Source: Undibacterium sp. KW1
GTDB lineage: Bacteria; Pseudomonadota; Gammaproteobacteria; Burkholderiales; Burkholderiaceae_D
Assembly (NCBI RefSeq): GCF_009937955.1
Contig: NZ_AP018439.1
Span: 5,270,001-5,334,000, forward strand
Direction: 5' to 3'
DNA: 64,000 bases
Shown one piece after another: positions 46,665-56,736 of the stretch. The position numbers were made by a program, and so were the translations under genes. Positions within the stretch are counted from its first letter, which is position 1. Each line of letters begins with the position of its first letter. A model generated the notes under the pieces. It ran no database searches. It was not told the DNA's origin and saw only the letters and a list, made by a program, of their open reading frames with translations.

Positions 46665-46937
46665 ATCTCACCAAGCTCTTTTCCGCTGACGTGCCGCAAC
46701 CAGTCTTGACGTCGCTCCAGCGAAGGATGGAACCTAGCGGCATTGCTTGTTCACGAATACCATCCGCAAATGTGCAGCAAGTCGGCACGCGACACGTATC
46801 AATCACATATAACAATAAACAAAAGTAATCACCCACTCACATAGCAACAAATAAAAATCCAGGCTGATACGCTATACTGCCCAGCAAGACCCGCTCAGCA
46901 ACACCAGTACCAGCTCACCGATATCCACAAAGAATCC

Positions 46938-47480
46938 ATGAAAATCCTAGGCATAGACCCCGGCTTGCGTACCACCGGTTTTGGCGTCATCCATAAACAG
47001 GGTAGCAAGCTGACGTATATTGCCTCAGGCACCATCAAAACCGTCGATGGAACTTTGCCAGAACGCTTGAAGACGATATTGTCAGGCGTGTCAGAAATAG
47101 TACGCACTTACCAGCCAGACTGTGCAGCGATAGAAAAAGTCTTTGTGAACGTCAATCCGCAATCCACCCTGTTGCTGGGGCAAGCGAGGGGTGCGGCAAT
47201 CTGCGCGCTGGTAGCTGCTGACCTGGCGGTGTCAGAATACACAGCGCTACAGGTCAAGCAAGGCGTAGTTGGCCATGGCCGCGCCAAGAAGGAACAGGTA
47301 CAGGACATGGTGCAACGTCTGCTGGCCTTGTCCGGCCTGCCCGGCAGTGATGCGGCAGATGCGCTGGGCGTCGCTATCTGCCACGCACATAGTGGCGATA
47401 CACTGGCGACCCTGGGTGCGATTGCACCGGGACTGGCCAAGAAGGGCTTGCGTGTCAAGGGCGGGCGTCTGGTCGGTTAA
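46938..47480 (+). CDS. ruvC: Holliday junction resolvase RuvC
   Basis: A 180-residue RNase-H-fold endonuclease that cuts Holliday junctions. The catalytic acids are visible: Asp7 in [12 protein letters not shown], Glu in [10 protein letters not shown], and the Asp pair in [13 protein letters not shown]. ruvA and ruvB follow on the same strand, the usual ruvCAB set. A TATACT at about 46873-46878 may be its -10. Confidence 0.96.
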   Translation: MKILGIDPGLRTTGFGVIHKQGSKLTYIASGTIKTVDGTLPERLKTILSGVSEIVRTYQPDCAAIEKVFVNVNPQSTLLLGQARGAAICALVAADLAVSEYTALQVKQGVVGHGRAKKEQVQDMVQRLLALSGLPGSDAADALGVAICHAHSGDTLATLGAIAPGLAKKGLRVKGGRLVG

Positions 47481-47604
47481 CTTCTGGCGGAACTCGCTAC
47501 ATTGCAGTATCGCAATATCCATATAATTTCCCCGCATTTACCTCGTCAAACGCACAAGAATCGTTTACTATCACTGCTTATTCATACAGTATGAAAGCAG
47601 TCTC

Positions 47605-48186
47605 ATGATAGGTCGCATTGCAGGCACTCTGATAGAAAAGAATCCTCCGCAATTGCTGGTCGATTGCCAGGGCGTAGGCTATGAAGTCGACGTGCCCATG
47701 AGCACTTTCTATAACCTGCCGCATCTGGGTGAAAAAGTGGTCTTGCTGACGCATCTGGCTATACGCGAAGATGCCCATGTACTGTTTGGTTTTGGCACGG
47801 CTGAAGAACGCACGACGTTCAAGCAATTGATCAAGATCAGCGGTGTTGGCGCCCGCACTGCGCTCTCCATATTGTCCGGCATGTCGGTAGCCGATCTGGC
47901 GCAGGCGATTACGCTGCAGGAAGCCGGACGTCTGACCCGCGTGCCCGGCATAGGCAAGAAAACTGCTGAAAGATTATTGCTCGAGCTGAAGGGCAAACTC
48001 GGTGCAGATCTGGGCACTGCGACTGCGGCACTGGCTGCAGGTGATCATAGCGCCGACATCCTGAACGCCTTGCTGGCTCTGGGTTATTCTGACAAGGAAG
48101 CCTTGCTGGCGATGAAATCCGTGCCTGCTGGCAGTGGCGTATCCGATGGCATCAAACTGGCATTGAAAGCCTTGTCCAAGGGTTAA
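47605..48186 (+). CDS. ruvA: Holliday junction branch migration protein RuvA
   Basis: A 193-residue protein with the N-terminal OB fold ([19 protein letters not shown]), two helix-hairpin-helix motifs ([13 protein letters not shown] and [13 protein letters not shown]) and the C-terminal RuvB-binding domain. It binds four-way junctions as a tetramer and loads RuvB. ruvB starts 3 bases after its stop, so the two are coupled. Confidence 0.96.
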   Translation: MIGRIAGTLIEKNPPQLLVDCQGVGYEVDVPMSTFYNLPHLGEKVVLLTHLAIREDAHVLFGFGTAEERTTFKQLIKISGVGARTALSILSGMSVADLAQAITLQEAGRLTRVPGIGKKTAERLLLELKGKLGADLGTATAALAAGDHSADILNALLALGYSDKEALLAMKSVPAGSGVSDGIKLALKALSKG

Positions 48187-48189
48187 GCG

Positions 48190-49260
48190 ATGACGATACA
48201 GACTGACAATCTTTCTTCCAACTTCAGCGAGCCACGCATTATCTCGGCCACGCCCAGCTCGCCCAATGAAGAAGCGATAGAACGCGCCCTGCGCCCCAAG
48301 CAACTTGATGAATATGTGGGCCAGGAAAAAATACGTGGCCAGCTGGAGATTTTCATTACAGCAGCCAGGCAGCGTAGTGAAGCGCTTGATCACACCTTGC
48401 TGTTTGGCCCGCCGGGCCTGGGTAAAACCACGCTGGCTCATATCATTGCCCGCGAGATGGGTGTCAACCTGCGCCAGACTTCTGGCCCTGTGCTGGAGCG
48501 AGCTGGTGATCTGGCTGCCTTGCTGACAAATCTGGAAGCCAATGATGTGCTCTTCATCGATGAGATACATCGCCTGTCGCCTGTCGTAGAAGAGATTTTA
48601 TACCCGGCACTGGAAGACTACCAGATCGACATCATGATAGGCGAAGGCCCGGCAGCCCGCTCGGTGAAGCTGGATTTGCAGCCTTTTACCCTGGTTGGCG
48701 CCACCACCCGCGCCGGTATGCTGACCAATCCGCTGCGTGACCGCTTTGGTATCGTCGCCCGGCTGGAATTTTATACACCGGAAGAATTGACCAAGATCGT
48801 GACCCGCTCCGCATCGTTGCTGGGCGCACCGATACAGGCGGATGGTGCGCGTGAAATTGCCAAGCGGGCACGTGGCACACCGCGGATTGCCAATCGTCTG
48901 TTGCGACGTGTCCGTGACTATGCCGAGGTCAAGGGTAATGGTGAAATCACCAAGGGTATTGCTGATGCGGCCCTGAAAATGCTGGATGTCGATGCCGTTG
49001 GCTTTGACCTCATGGACAGAAAACTGCTGGAAGCCATCCTCTTTAAATTTGGTGGTGGCCCGGTAGGACTGGACAATGTTGCCGCCGCCATAGGCGAAGA
49101 ACGCGACACCATTGAAGATGTACTCGAACCCTATCTGATACAACAAGGTTTTTTGCAACGCACGCCCAGAGGCCGGATAGCAACCCCGTCCGCCTATGAA
49201 CATTTTGGCGTAACCATGCCCAGATCGGGCAACAACGGTGACTTATGGGGCGGTGGCTAA
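48190..49260 (+). CDS. ruvB: Holliday junction branch migration ATPase RuvB
   Basis: A 356-residue AAA+ motor. Walker A is [12 protein letters not shown], Walker B is FIDEIHRL, sensor 1 is in GATTRAGML, the arginine finger region is LRDRFG and the C-terminal winged helix has RTPRGR. It drives branch migration with RuvA. The N-terminal stretch before the core is about 20 residues longer than in E. coli, as in other Burkholderiales. Confidence 0.97.
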   Translation: MTIQTDNLSSNFSEPRIISATPSSPNEEAIERALRPKQLDEYVGQEKIRGQLEIFITAARQRSEALDHTLLFGPPGLGKTTLAHIIAREMGVNLRQTSGPVLERAGDLAALLTNLEANDVLFIDEIHRLSPVVEEILYPALEDYQIDIMIGEGPAARSVKLDLQPFTLVGATTRAGMLTNPLRDRFGIVARLEFYTPEELTKIVTRSASLLGAPIQADGAREIAKRARGTPRIANRLLRRVRDYAEVKGNGEITKGIADAALKMLDVDAVGFDLMDRKLLEAILFKFGGGPVGLDNVAAAIGEERDTIEDVLEPYLIQQGFLQRTPRGRIATPSAYEHFGVTMPRSGNNGDLWGGG

Positions 49261-49310
49261 TACTCCGACCTTCTCCATAGTTTGTGCTCAATCCAACCAA
49301 ACTTGATGCC

Positions 49311-50135
49311 ATGTCCTTACTAGCCGAACAGCATGCCTATACCTTCCTTGAGGCAAGAGCACGCACCCAGCACTTGAGCCCCCTGAGCTCGCAATTTGAT
49401 TTAAGCATTCACGATGCGTATGAAATCGCCAAAGCATCCGACACCATACGTGCCTCCGAAGGCGAAGTGCACATAGGTCGCAAACTGGGCTTCACCAATC
49501 GCAAACTGTGGACCAAGTATGGCGAAAAAGCCGCCATACGCGAACCTATCTGGAGCAGCCTGTTTGACAGCACGGTGCGCTATGTAGAAGACAGCCATGC
49601 TTATCAAAGCCTGACAGGTGCCTTGCAGCCACGTATAGAGCCGGAAGTGGTATTCAAGCTCGGCAGGACACCTGCTGCAGATGCCTGCATAGAAGAGCTG
49701 GCAGATTGCCTGGAATGGATGGCACATGGCATAGAGATCGTCGTCAGCCCCTACCCCGACTGGAAGTTTGAGGCTGCCGATGCGATAGCTGCACTTGGCC
49801 TGCACGGCACCCTGCTGATCGGTGAACCGCGCATCTTGTCGAGTGCCAGTCGCCAGCATCTGGCTGAGCTGCTGGCCAATGCCAGCGTCTCACTGTCTTG
49901 CGACGGTACTTTGCTAAGCGCGGGTTATGGCAGCAATGTATTGGACAGCCCCTTGCATGCGATCTGGCACCTGCATGGCCTGCTGCAGAAGCAACCGCAA
50001 TTCCCAGCTTTGCACGCGGGTGAAATCATCACCACCGGCACCTGGACTGATGCTTACCCGGTACAGGCCGGGCAAACCTGGGGGACTGCTTTCTCTGGTA
50101 TCCCATTACCGGGCCTGAGTGTCAGTTTTGCTTAA
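49311..50135 (+). CDS. 2-keto-4-pentenoate hydratase-like enzyme (FAH superfamily)
   Basis: A 274-residue protein of the MhpD/XylJ-type branch of the fumarylacetoacetate hydrolase superfamily. The metal-binding acids are in IEPEVVFKL and in the middle helix (AHGIEIVVS), and GRKLGFTN and TTGTWTDA frame the cavity. It could hydrate 2-oxopent-4-enoate or act as an oxaloacetate tautomerase/decarboxylase. The ATG at 49311 is preferred over a GTG 9 codons upstream; neither has a good ribosome-binding site. No aromatic meta-cleavage genes are beside it. Confidence 0.8.
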   Translation: MSLLAEQHAYTFLEARARTQHLSPLSSQFDLSIHDAYEIAKASDTIRASEGEVHIGRKLGFTNRKLWTKYGEKAAIREPIWSSLFDSTVRYVEDSHAYQSLTGALQPRIEPEVVFKLGRTPAADACIEELADCLEWMAHGIEIVVSPYPDWKFEAADAIAALGLHGTLLIGEPRILSSASRQHLAELLANASVSLSCDGTLLSAGYGSNVLDSPLHAIWHLHGLLQKQPQFPALHAGEIITTGTWTDAYPVQAGQTWGTAFSGIPLPGLSVSFA

Positions 50136-50194
50136 AACAACCAAACATCAGATACTATGGCGGCAACCTCTGTGAAACACTGGCTGTCTGAATG

Positions 50195-50229
50195 AAAAAG
50201 GCTGACATTTATCGCATGTCAGCCTTTTT
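50195..50229 (+). terminator. Rho-independent terminator
   Basis: A 14-base perfect stem (AAAAAGGCTGACAT / ATGTCAGCCTTTTT) with a 7-base loop and a T-run, 60 bases after the hydratase stop. The stem's A-run also lets it work on the minus strand. Confidence 0.88.
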
Positions 50230-50324
50230 CTTTTTTCAGAAACGCATAAACTTTACTGGCAATTCAGCCTGGCAGCCGCTGCCAGCATTGTTTGAAACAC
50301 TTCACAAAGCAAACGCGAAAAGAG

Positions 50325-50346
50325 AAAGCACTCACCGGGAGTGCCT
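50325..50346 (-). terminator. Probable terminator of the porin gene
   Basis: GCACTC / GAGTGC, read on the minus strand, with a 5-base loop and followed by TTTCTCTTTT. A smaller stem CTGAC-TTAG-GTCAG followed by TTTT lies at 50371-50388, closer to the porin stop. Either or both may act. Confidence 0.5.
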
Positions 50347-50395
50347 TCTCAATCTTGCCAGGCTCTTTTTAAAACTGACCTAAGTCAGCATTAAA

Positions 50396-51457
50396 TTAGA
50401 ACTTGTGACGGATACCAACGTTAACCAAACGTACATCAGCGCCGTTAGGTACTGGGTGGAAAGTTGCTGAAGAATCAGCGCTACCCAGGTTGATGTTTGC
50501 ATCGTTGCTTGCGCGGGAGATCGAAGTATACAGGTTAGTACGCTTGGACAGAGAGTATGTGTAACCCAGAGCCAATTGTGTACCGTTAGCAGCTTTCAAC
50601 AAGCTGTTTTGGTTAGTGGAACGGATGTAGCTGGCGATGATATTACCAGAACCAACTGGCACTGTCGCACCCAGCAACCATACGCGACGATCCAGAGCTG
50701 CTGCGCCTACGCCATCATCTTTGATAGAGGAGAAAGCAGCGTGTGCTGTAACTACGTCAAAGTTGTATGTACCAGCCAGCAAGTAGCTCTTGGTTGCATT
50801 AGTACCAGCAGCATTTTGCGCATTGCTGTATGCCAGTTCAGCAAACAGAGGACCAGCAGTGTAAGCGCCGGAGAAACCGATGTAACGGCCAGCTGTTGTA
50901 TTACCAGCAACTTCACCGAAACCATAAGCCAGAGTACCTACGAAACCGCCCAGGTTAGTTGTGTTATAGACAGCGGAGTTGTTGATACGAACGCCACCGT
51001 GGTCGAAGTAAGCTGCAGCGCCCAGACCGGATGTGCCGCTACCTGCTGTACCGCTAGTGATACCAGTGCTGAATGGATCGAAGCTGTCGATAGCAACGAA
51101 TGCTGGTGTGTATTGACGGCCGAAGTTAATCCCACCGAAGTCACCAGACAAACCTACGAAAGCTTGACGACCGAATGCACGGCCACCTTGAGCGGAGCTA
51201 CCTGTATCAGCATTGATACCCATTTCCAATTGGAAATTTGCTTTCAGACCGCCACCCAGGTCTTCAGAACCTTTGAAGCCCAGACGGGAACCGGATTGAA
51301 TACCACTATCCAGACCCAGTGTGGAGCCAGCAGGATCGCCAGTGTTTTGATGTTGCAAAGCCATATCAACTACACCGTAGATAGTGACGGAAGATTGAGC
51401 TTGCGCTGTACCAGCAACAGCAGCCAAAACTGACAGAGCGATGAGTGATTTTTTCAT
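50396..51457 (-). CDS. Outer-membrane porin (general bacterial porin)
   Basis: A 353-residue protein with a signal peptide (MKKSLIALSVLAAVAGTAQA, cleaved before QSS), the opening VTIYGVVD common to Burkholderiales porins, long stretches of alternating amphipathic strands and a C-terminal Phe (IRHKF), which the BAM complex recognises. GSRLGFKGSEDLGGGLKA and RQAFVGLSGDFG are typical. It forms a trimeric channel for small hydrophilic solutes. The ATG at 51457 has GGAG 8 bases upstream. A second porin gene is upstream on the same strand. Confidence 0.95.
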   Translation of the reverse strand: MKKSLIALSVLAAVAGTAQAQSSVTIYGVVDMALQHQNTGDPAGSTLGLDSGIQSGSRLGFKGSEDLGGGLKANFQLEMGINADTGSSAQGGRAFGRQAFVGLSGDFGGINFGRQYTPAFVAIDSFDPFSTGITSGTAGSGTSGLGAAAYFDHGGVRINNSAVYNTTNLGGFVGTLAYGFGEVAGNTTAGRYIGFSGAYTAGPLFAELAYSNAQNAAGTNATKSYLLAGTYNFDVVTAHAAFSSIKDDGVGAAALDRRVWLLGATVPVGSGNIIASYIRSTNQNSLLKAANGTQLALGYTYSLSKRTNLYTSISRASNDANINLGSADSSATFHPVPNGADVRLVNVGIRHKF

Positions 51458-51838
51458 TGATATTTCTCCAAAGGATTTCACATTGATATTGAACTACATT
51501 AAGCACAGTTCGCGCAAAACAGAGCCAAAACATTGATTGCACGAAGAGCGCAAATACTTAAGAACCGACAAGACAGCTAAAAAGAAGTTAACGTATTTGA
51601 CCAAAAATGGTGTCAGGCAGCCAAGCTAAATCGGCTTTTGGAGGGAATATGGGGGTGTTTTGTCTCGAATAAGCAACAAAAGTTACCTTAAAAGCAATAA
51701 TTTAAATGCTATTTAATTAACATCGATAATGCCGGACAAGTGCTGAAAAATTACATTATTACCAATGAAAATGAAACAAAAACAAAATTGCAAAGGTCGC
51801 CTTCGGCGACCTTTGCAAGTAAAACCGTCTATCTACAA
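51458..51838. other. Region between the two porin genes
   Basis: About 380 bases with no gene. The right end holds the terminator of the upstream porin (51790-51816); the rest is A+T rich (for example near 51700) and should carry the promoter of the downstream porin. A G-rich patch (GGAGGGAATATGGGGG, 51641-51656) is visible. No operator was identified. Confidence 0.45.
51790..51816 (-). terminator. Terminator of the upstream porin gene
   Basis: A 12-base perfect stem GCAAAGGTCGCC / GGCGACCTTTGC closing on a UUCG-type loop, followed on the minus strand by AATTTTGTTTTTGTTTC. Confidence 0.85.
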
Positions 51839-52975
51839 TCAGAATGCGTGCAATACGCCTACTGCTGTACGTGTTGCAGAACTATTGCCTGCACCAATGA
51901 TGCCCAATGCCAGGGAAACATCTTGTGCATTAACAGAACCAGCTTTTGCATATGTCAGGGAAGCATAGGCAGTTGTACGTTTGCTGAATGCATATTTACC
52001 CAGCAAAATGTACTGATCAGCTTTACCATCGATATCGCCAGAGCGTTTGGTGTTGTAATAAGCAGTAGTCAAAGTCGTTTGATCAGACAATGTGAAGTCT
52101 GCACCCAGGCCTATCACAGCCAATTTGCGGCCATCAGCATTTGGCAGTGCATCAATCTTGATTTTGCCCTCAACTTTGGTATGTGCATAAGTACCGCGCA
52201 GCATGACAGTTGGAGCAACTTTGAACTTCGCACCACCTGCAAAGCCAGACAAACTAGCTCCACCAGTATTGTCTTTCAGCTTGGCATAAGACAGGGCTGC
52301 ACCATTGGTACCGTCAGTAAAGAAGCCTGACACACCGGCATAGTTACTTGCAGCGTTGTCGCCCGCTTTTTCACCAAAGCCATACATCAGCGCACCACCG
52401 AAGCCTGACATAATTGGAGAAACGTATTTGATCGAGTTATTTTGACGCAAGCCCGAACCACCCTGATTAGTACCGAAACCGCCATACAGCGCACCGGAAT
52501 TCAGGGCACTAACCATGACGTTAGGATTGGAACCTGCGTGTGCCAGACTGATAGGGTCGGCCAGACCGACAGAGTCAACACCCAGAATATTATTGCGGCC
52601 CAGAGTGACGCTACCAAAACTGCCAGACAGCCCTACCCAAGACAGACGGTCAAACAAGGAAGTATTGCTACCAACCTGATTGAATACATTACCACCATAA
52701 CCTGCACCGGCCGTGCCAGTGTCATTGGCCAGTGTGCCTTCGAGATTGAAGTTGGCTTTCAAACCACCACCCAGGTCCTCAGAACCCTTGATACCCCAAC
52801 GGGAGGTCAGTAATTGACCAGCATCCATGGAGAATTTGGAGCCACCAGTTGGTGTCTGATTGGTAGTGGCAACTACGGCTGCGTCGATAATACCGTAGAT
52901 AACGATAGAAGATTGTGCTGAAGCGGTTGCTGCAAATGCGCTCAAGACTGCGAATGCCAGTATCGATTTTTTCAT
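51839..52975 (-). CDS. Outer-membrane porin, second copy
   Basis: A 379-residue Burkholderiales-type porin. Signal peptide MKKSILAFAVLSAFAATASA before QSS, the opening IVIYGIIDAA, GIKGSEDLGGGLKANF, SWVGLSGSFG and a C-terminal Phe (GVLHAF). It shares the general plan of the porin at 50396 but the sequences are well diverged, so this is an old duplication or two paralogs. The ATG at 52975 has GGAGA upstream. It is divergent from coq7. Confidence 0.95.
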   Translation of the reverse strand: MKKSILAFAVLSAFAATASAQSSIVIYGIIDAAVVATTNQTPTGGSKFSMDAGQLLTSRWGIKGSEDLGGGLKANFNLEGTLANDTGTAGAGYGGNVFNQVGSNTSLFDRLSWVGLSGSFGSVTLGRNNILGVDSVGLADPISLAHAGSNPNVMVSALNSGALYGGFGTNQGGSGLRQNNSIKYVSPIMSGFGGALMYGFGEKAGDNAASNYAGVSGFFTDGTNGAALSYAKLKDNTGGASLSGFAGGAKFKVAPTVMLRGTYAHTKVEGKIKIDALPNADGRKLAVIGLGADFTLSDQTTLTTAYYNTKRSGDIDGKADQYILLGKYAFSKRTTAYASLTYAKAGSVNAQDVSLALGIIGAGNSSATRTAVGVLHAF

Positions 52976-53323
52976 TGAAAGCGTCTCCAAAATTATTAAT
53001 TTATGCGGCCACAGTTGAAAAGCTTCGGCCATTATTTTACGAATTTAGTCTTGCCAAGACTTCGAAACCTGCTGATTAAGAAGCTAGATTCCATTGAAAC
53101 AAATTAAAGGAATTAGGGCAAAGAGAATTTGCGAACGATCGTTTTTAAGCAAATTTTATGTGGCGTTATCGCAACAAGCATCTACTTTCTCATTATTAGA
53201 ATCTTAAGTTTTCTGTAGGTTTCCAGACTTGGTCTGATGGCGCGGATGCTTAATCCTTCCTACAATAGACACTATATGGCCTGGTATGGCTCATGGCTCC
53301 ATCATTACATGCTTAAAAACAAT
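52976..53323. other. Divergent region porin / coq7
   Basis: About 350 bases between the divergent starts, A+T rich, with no gene. The coq7 frame itself is open from 53237, but the family match starts at 53324. No clear promoter pair could be fixed. Confidence 0.35.
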
Positions 53324-53974
53324 ATGAATCGACCAATAACATCTCCCAGGGTTAGCCTGGATCAAATAATCAGCAAATTTGACCGCGCCTTGCGTGTGGT
53401 CAGCGGCCAGGCCATGTCCAGGCGCACTTACCCTGGTCATGATTTGCCCGATGGTAATTTGTCAGAACAGGAGAAATCCCATAGCGCAGGTTTGATGCGT
53501 GTTAATCATGTCGGTGAAATTTGCGCCCAGGCCCTGTACGACTCTCAGGGCGCGAATGCGCATACAGAAGATATACGCCAGCAGTTCGAGCATTCCGGCA
53601 TAGAAGAAGAAGATCACCTGGCCTGGACGGCAAAAAGGCTGCATGAACTGAATTCACATACCAGCTTTCTGAATCCACTTTGGTATGCCGGGGCCTATGC
53701 CTGCGGAACCCTCGCTGCCAGATTTGGCGATGCCGTCAGCCTGGGCTTTGTCGTCGAAACAGAAAAGCAGGTAGAAGCGCACCTGGCCAGCCACCTCAAG
53801 AAATTACCGGCAGAAGACCAGCGCTCACGCGCCGTGGTAGAACAAATGCGCGTCGATGAAATTGCCCACGGCGCAGCGGCGCAAGCTTTGGGTGCCAGCA
53901 CCCTGCCCGCTCCAGTGCAGGCAGGCATGAAACTCATGGCCAAGGTCATGACGACGACGGCTTACTATATTTAA
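53324..53974 (+). CDS. coq7: 2-nonaprenyl-3-methyl-6-methoxy-1,4-benzoquinol hydroxylase
   Basis: A 216-residue di-iron carboxylate enzyme of ubiquinone synthesis (C6 hydroxylation). Iron ligands are in MRVNHVGEICAQAL (Glu), EEEDHLAW (Glu-x-x-His), VETEKQVEAH (Glu) and RVDEIAHGAAA (Glu-x-x-His). The family is membrane-associated through its helices. The ATG at 53324 is chosen by family start (N-terminus of about 25 residues before the core); ATGs at 53309 and upstream are in frame. E. coli uses UbiF instead, so this is a marker of beta-type ubiquinone synthesis. Confidence 0.93.
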   Translation: MNRPITSPRVSLDQIISKFDRALRVVSGQAMSRRTYPGHDLPDGNLSEQEKSHSAGLMRVNHVGEICAQALYDSQGANAHTEDIRQQFEHSGIEEEDHLAWTAKRLHELNSHTSFLNPLWYAGAYACGTLAARFGDAVSLGFVVETEKQVEAHLASHLKKLPAEDQRSRAVVEQMRVDEIAHGAAAQALGASTLPAPVQAGMKLMAKVMTTTAYYI

Positions 53975-54056
53975 AGCCCGAAGTCTTGAAAAGCAAAAAG
54001 ACTGAAGAAGGCCAACCTATAAACTTGAGCAGTTGAACAACCGAGCTACTGCGCAA

Positions 54057-54086
54057 CTAACACGCAATCCCTGGACTGCGCGTTAG
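54057..54086 (+). terminator. Terminator between coq7 and uvrD
   Basis: CTAACACGCA and TGCGCGTTAG pair with one mismatch around a 10-base loop, followed by TCTTTT on the plus strand. The two genes converge here, 120 bases apart. Confidence 0.55.
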
Positions 54087-54094
54087 TCTTTTGC

Positions 54095-56386
54095 TTATAT
54101 TTTTTCCAGCTTGGCAATGCTCAAGTCCAGCTCCTTCATGCCAAACTTACCGAAATTGATTTGTGCTCTCAGGCTGCCACTGCCGCCACCGCCATTCAAA
54201 TTCACAATGACACCCTCACCAAATTTTGCATGCTCCACATTCTGGCCTATGCGCCAGGTCATGCTGTCGTTGCTTTTCTTGAAGGTCTGAGCAATACGAT
54301 TCGCGGCATCATCCGGCGCTTCATCCCAGGCGGACTTTTTATTACCAAACCAGGTCGGCTGTACCCGGGGCGCCAACCACTTCAATGATTCTTCCGGCAA
54401 CTCATCAAGGAAGCGGGAGCGCATGTTGTAACGCGTCTGGCCATGCAGCATACGGGTTTGTGAAAAACTCAGGTACAGGCGTTTGCGCGCACGTGTAATC
54501 GCCACATACATGAGGCGGCGTTCTTCTTCTACACCGCTGTCTTCCTGTGTACTGTTTTCATGCGGGAACAAGCCTTCTTCGAGACCGGTAATAAATACCG
54601 CATCAAACTCCAGGCCCTTTGCAGAATGCACGGTCATCAACTGCATGGCGTCTTGCCCGGCTTGCGCCTGGTTGTCACCCGCTTCGAGAGAAGCATGCGA
54701 CAGGAAAGCAGACAGCGGTGACATCACCGTTGGCAAGGCCGCGTCGGCATCAATAATTTGATCACCATTCTCGCTCTGCAGTAAAACAGCCGCACTGCTG
54801 GCAGGCCCGGCAAAGGCTGGCGCTTCTTTGTTAAAGCCTTCTTCCGACACAAACAGGGTGGCAGCGCTAACAAGCTGCTCCAGGTTTTCTATACGGTCTG
54901 CACCTTCTTTTTCAGTCTGGTAATGTGTCAGCAGGCTGCTGACTTCCAGCACGATCTTGACCATCTCGGGCAAAGGCAGGTTCTGGGTTTCAAAACGGGC
55001 ACCTTCTATGAGCTTGACGAAGTTCGCCAGAGAAGAACCCGCCTTGCCAGCCACGTAAGGTACTGCAGCATACATGGAAACATTTTGCTGCCTGGCGACA
55101 TCCTGCAATTGCTCGAGCGAGCGAGCACCTATGCCACGGGTAGGGAAGTTCACCACGCGCAAAAAGGCAGAATCATTATGCGGGTTGTCCATCAATTGCA
55201 GATAGGCGATCGCATGTTTGATCTCGGCGCGCTCGAAAAAGCGCTGGCCGCCATAAACGCGGTAAGGGGTATTTGCCGTGAACAGCGCATGTTCAATGAC
55301 CCGCGATTGCGCATTCGAGCGATACAGTATCGCAATCTCGCTACGCAGAGAACCTTCACGTATCAGATTTTTTGCCTCTTCTATGATCCAGTTGGCTTCC
55401 TGGATATCGCTACTGGATTCCATGATGCGTACTGGTTCACCATGACCGGCATCGGTACGCAAATTCTTGCCGAGTCGTTTGCTATTGTGCTCGATAAGCA
55501 CGTTAGCACTATCGAGGATGTGACCATGGGAGCGATAATTCTGCTCCAGCTTGATCAGGTTCTGCACCTGGAATTCACGCTCAAAAGCAGACATATTGCC
55601 GACATTGGCACCACGGAAGGCATAGATACTCTGGTCATCATCACCGACGGCAAACACCGCGCCACCTTTTTTACCACCCTCGCCCGCCATCAGCTTCAGC
55701 CACTTGTATTGCAGGTCATTGGTATCCTGGAACTCATCGACGAGGATGTGGCGAAACCTGTCCTGATAATGCTCACGTAACGGCTGGTTACGGCTCAGCA
55801 ATTCGTAGGTGCGCAACAGGAGTTCAGCAAAATCAACCACACCTTCGCGCTGGCACTGCGTGTCATACAGATCATACAAGCCAACCAGCTTGCGGTTGAA
55901 ATCATCATAGGCATCGACCTGGGCAGCACGCAAACCCTGGTCCTTGGCACCGTTGATGAAATACATCAAAGTCTTGGGTGGGAATTTTTCATCATCGATA
56001 TTATTGGCCTTCAACAAACGCTTGATGAAGGATAACTGGTCGCCAGAATCAAGTATCTGGAAAGTCGATGGCAAACCTGCATCGCGGTGATGTGCGCGCA
56101 AAAGGCGGTTACACAGGCCATGGAAAGTACCTATCCACATGCCACGTGTATTAATCGGCAACATGGCAGACAAACGCGTCAGCATCTCCTTGGCGGCCTT
56201 GTTGGTAAAAGTCACGGCTAAAATACCACCGGGCGACACCTGGCCAGTCTGTATCAGCCAGGCGATGCGGGTAGTCAGCACACGTGTCTTGCCAGAACCG
56301 GCACCAGCCAAAATCAGGGCAGACTGCGCCGGCAAGGTCACGGCAGCAAGTTGTTCGGGATTTAAGTTATGGAGTAAATTTTGCAT
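54095..56386 (-). CDS. uvrD: UvrD-like DNA helicase II
   Basis: A 763-residue superfamily 1 helicase that unwinds DNA 3' to 5' in nucleotide-excision and mismatch repair. Motif I is GAGSGKTRVL, motif Ia TFTNKAAKEM, motif II DEFQDTN, motif III VGDDDQSIYAFRGA, motif IV and V LEQNYRS and HSAKGLEFD, motif VI YVAITRARKRL. A C-terminal Tudor-like tail (VEHAKFGEGVI) follows. There is no ribosome-binding site at the ATG, and a TATAAT sits 6 bases before it, which suggests a leaderless message. Confidence 0.96.
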   Translation of the reverse strand: MQNLLHNLNPEQLAAVTLPAQSALILAGAGSGKTRVLTTRIAWLIQTGQVSPGGILAVTFTNKAAKEMLTRLSAMLPINTRGMWIGTFHGLCNRLLRAHHRDAGLPSTFQILDSGDQLSFIKRLLKANNIDDEKFPPKTLMYFINGAKDQGLRAAQVDAYDDFNRKLVGLYDLYDTQCQREGVVDFAELLLRTYELLSRNQPLREHYQDRFRHILVDEFQDTNDLQYKWLKLMAGEGGKKGGAVFAVGDDDQSIYAFRGANVGNMSAFEREFQVQNLIKLEQNYRSHGHILDSANVLIEHNSKRLGKNLRTDAGHGEPVRIMESSSDIQEANWIIEEAKNLIREGSLRSEIAILYRSNAQSRVIEHALFTANTPYRVYGGQRFFERAEIKHAIAYLQLMDNPHNDSAFLRVVNFPTRGIGARSLEQLQDVARQQNVSMYAAVPYVAGKAGSSLANFVKLIEGARFETQNLPLPEMVKIVLEVSSLLTHYQTEKEGADRIENLEQLVSAATLFVSEEGFNKEAPAFAGPASSAAVLLQSENGDQIIDADAALPTVMSPLSAFLSHASLEAGDNQAQAGQDAMQLMTVHSAKGLEFDAVFITGLEEGLFPHENSTQEDSGVEEERRLMYVAITRARKRLYLSFSQTRMLHGQTRYNMRSRFLDELPEESLKWLAPRVQPTWFGNKKSAWDEAPDDAANRIAQTFKKSNDSMTWRIGQNVEHAKFGEGVIVNLNGGGGSGSLRAQINFGKFGMKELDLSIAKLEKI

Positions 56387-56392
56387 AGGCAG

Positions 56393-56398
56393 ATTATA
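56393..56398 (-). promoter_or_regulatory. Possible -10 of uvrD
   Basis: TATAAT on the minus strand, 6 bases before the uvrD ATG. No good -35 is found at 17 bases (ACAGGC). If used, transcription would start at or beside the start codon. Confidence 0.35.
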
Positions 56399-56736
56399 CG
56401 GGACTATGCCTGCCAGCCTGTTTTCCAGTGCCTGAGACAGGCAAAATCAGACGAAATTTATTGTCGGCAGGCTTGACAGGCCTGGCTGCACGCGCAGATA
56501 ATCAATCCAGCCGATATTACAATTTCATTATGCAAACTCAAGTCAAAGATCAATTTCACACGCAAAGCAGCACTGCTTTGTGTATGGTCTTTACTAAAGC
56601 CAAGAAACAGACGCTCATCTGACCGGGGCGTGCTGTCCCGTCAGGTGAGCTGACAGGATGGCAAAAACGGTACTCTTCCCTTTACGCTATAAGTCAACTC
56701 CCTGCGGGTCTTTAACCGGTCCAAAGGAGAACAGGT
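56399..56736. other. Intergenic region between uvrD and the DapA-like gene, with a strong hairpin
   Basis: No gene is seen. At 56614-56649 a stem of about 13 pairs (CTCATCTGACCGGG with CCCGTCAGGTGAG, one wobble, one bulge) closes a 9-base loop; it has no T-run. It lies 88 bases before the DapA-like start and could be a regulatory leader element. A good ribosome-binding site (AAAGGAGAAC) precedes the next gene. Confidence 0.5.

Noticed and set aside
50576..51433. Plus-strand frame of 285 codons opposite the porin
   Set aside because: Cys/Thr/Ser-rich antisense of the porin; an effect of the porin's codon use.
54923..55780. Plus-strand frame of 285 codons opposite uvrD
   Set aside because: Shadow of uvrD on the other strand; no family features or ribosome-binding site.
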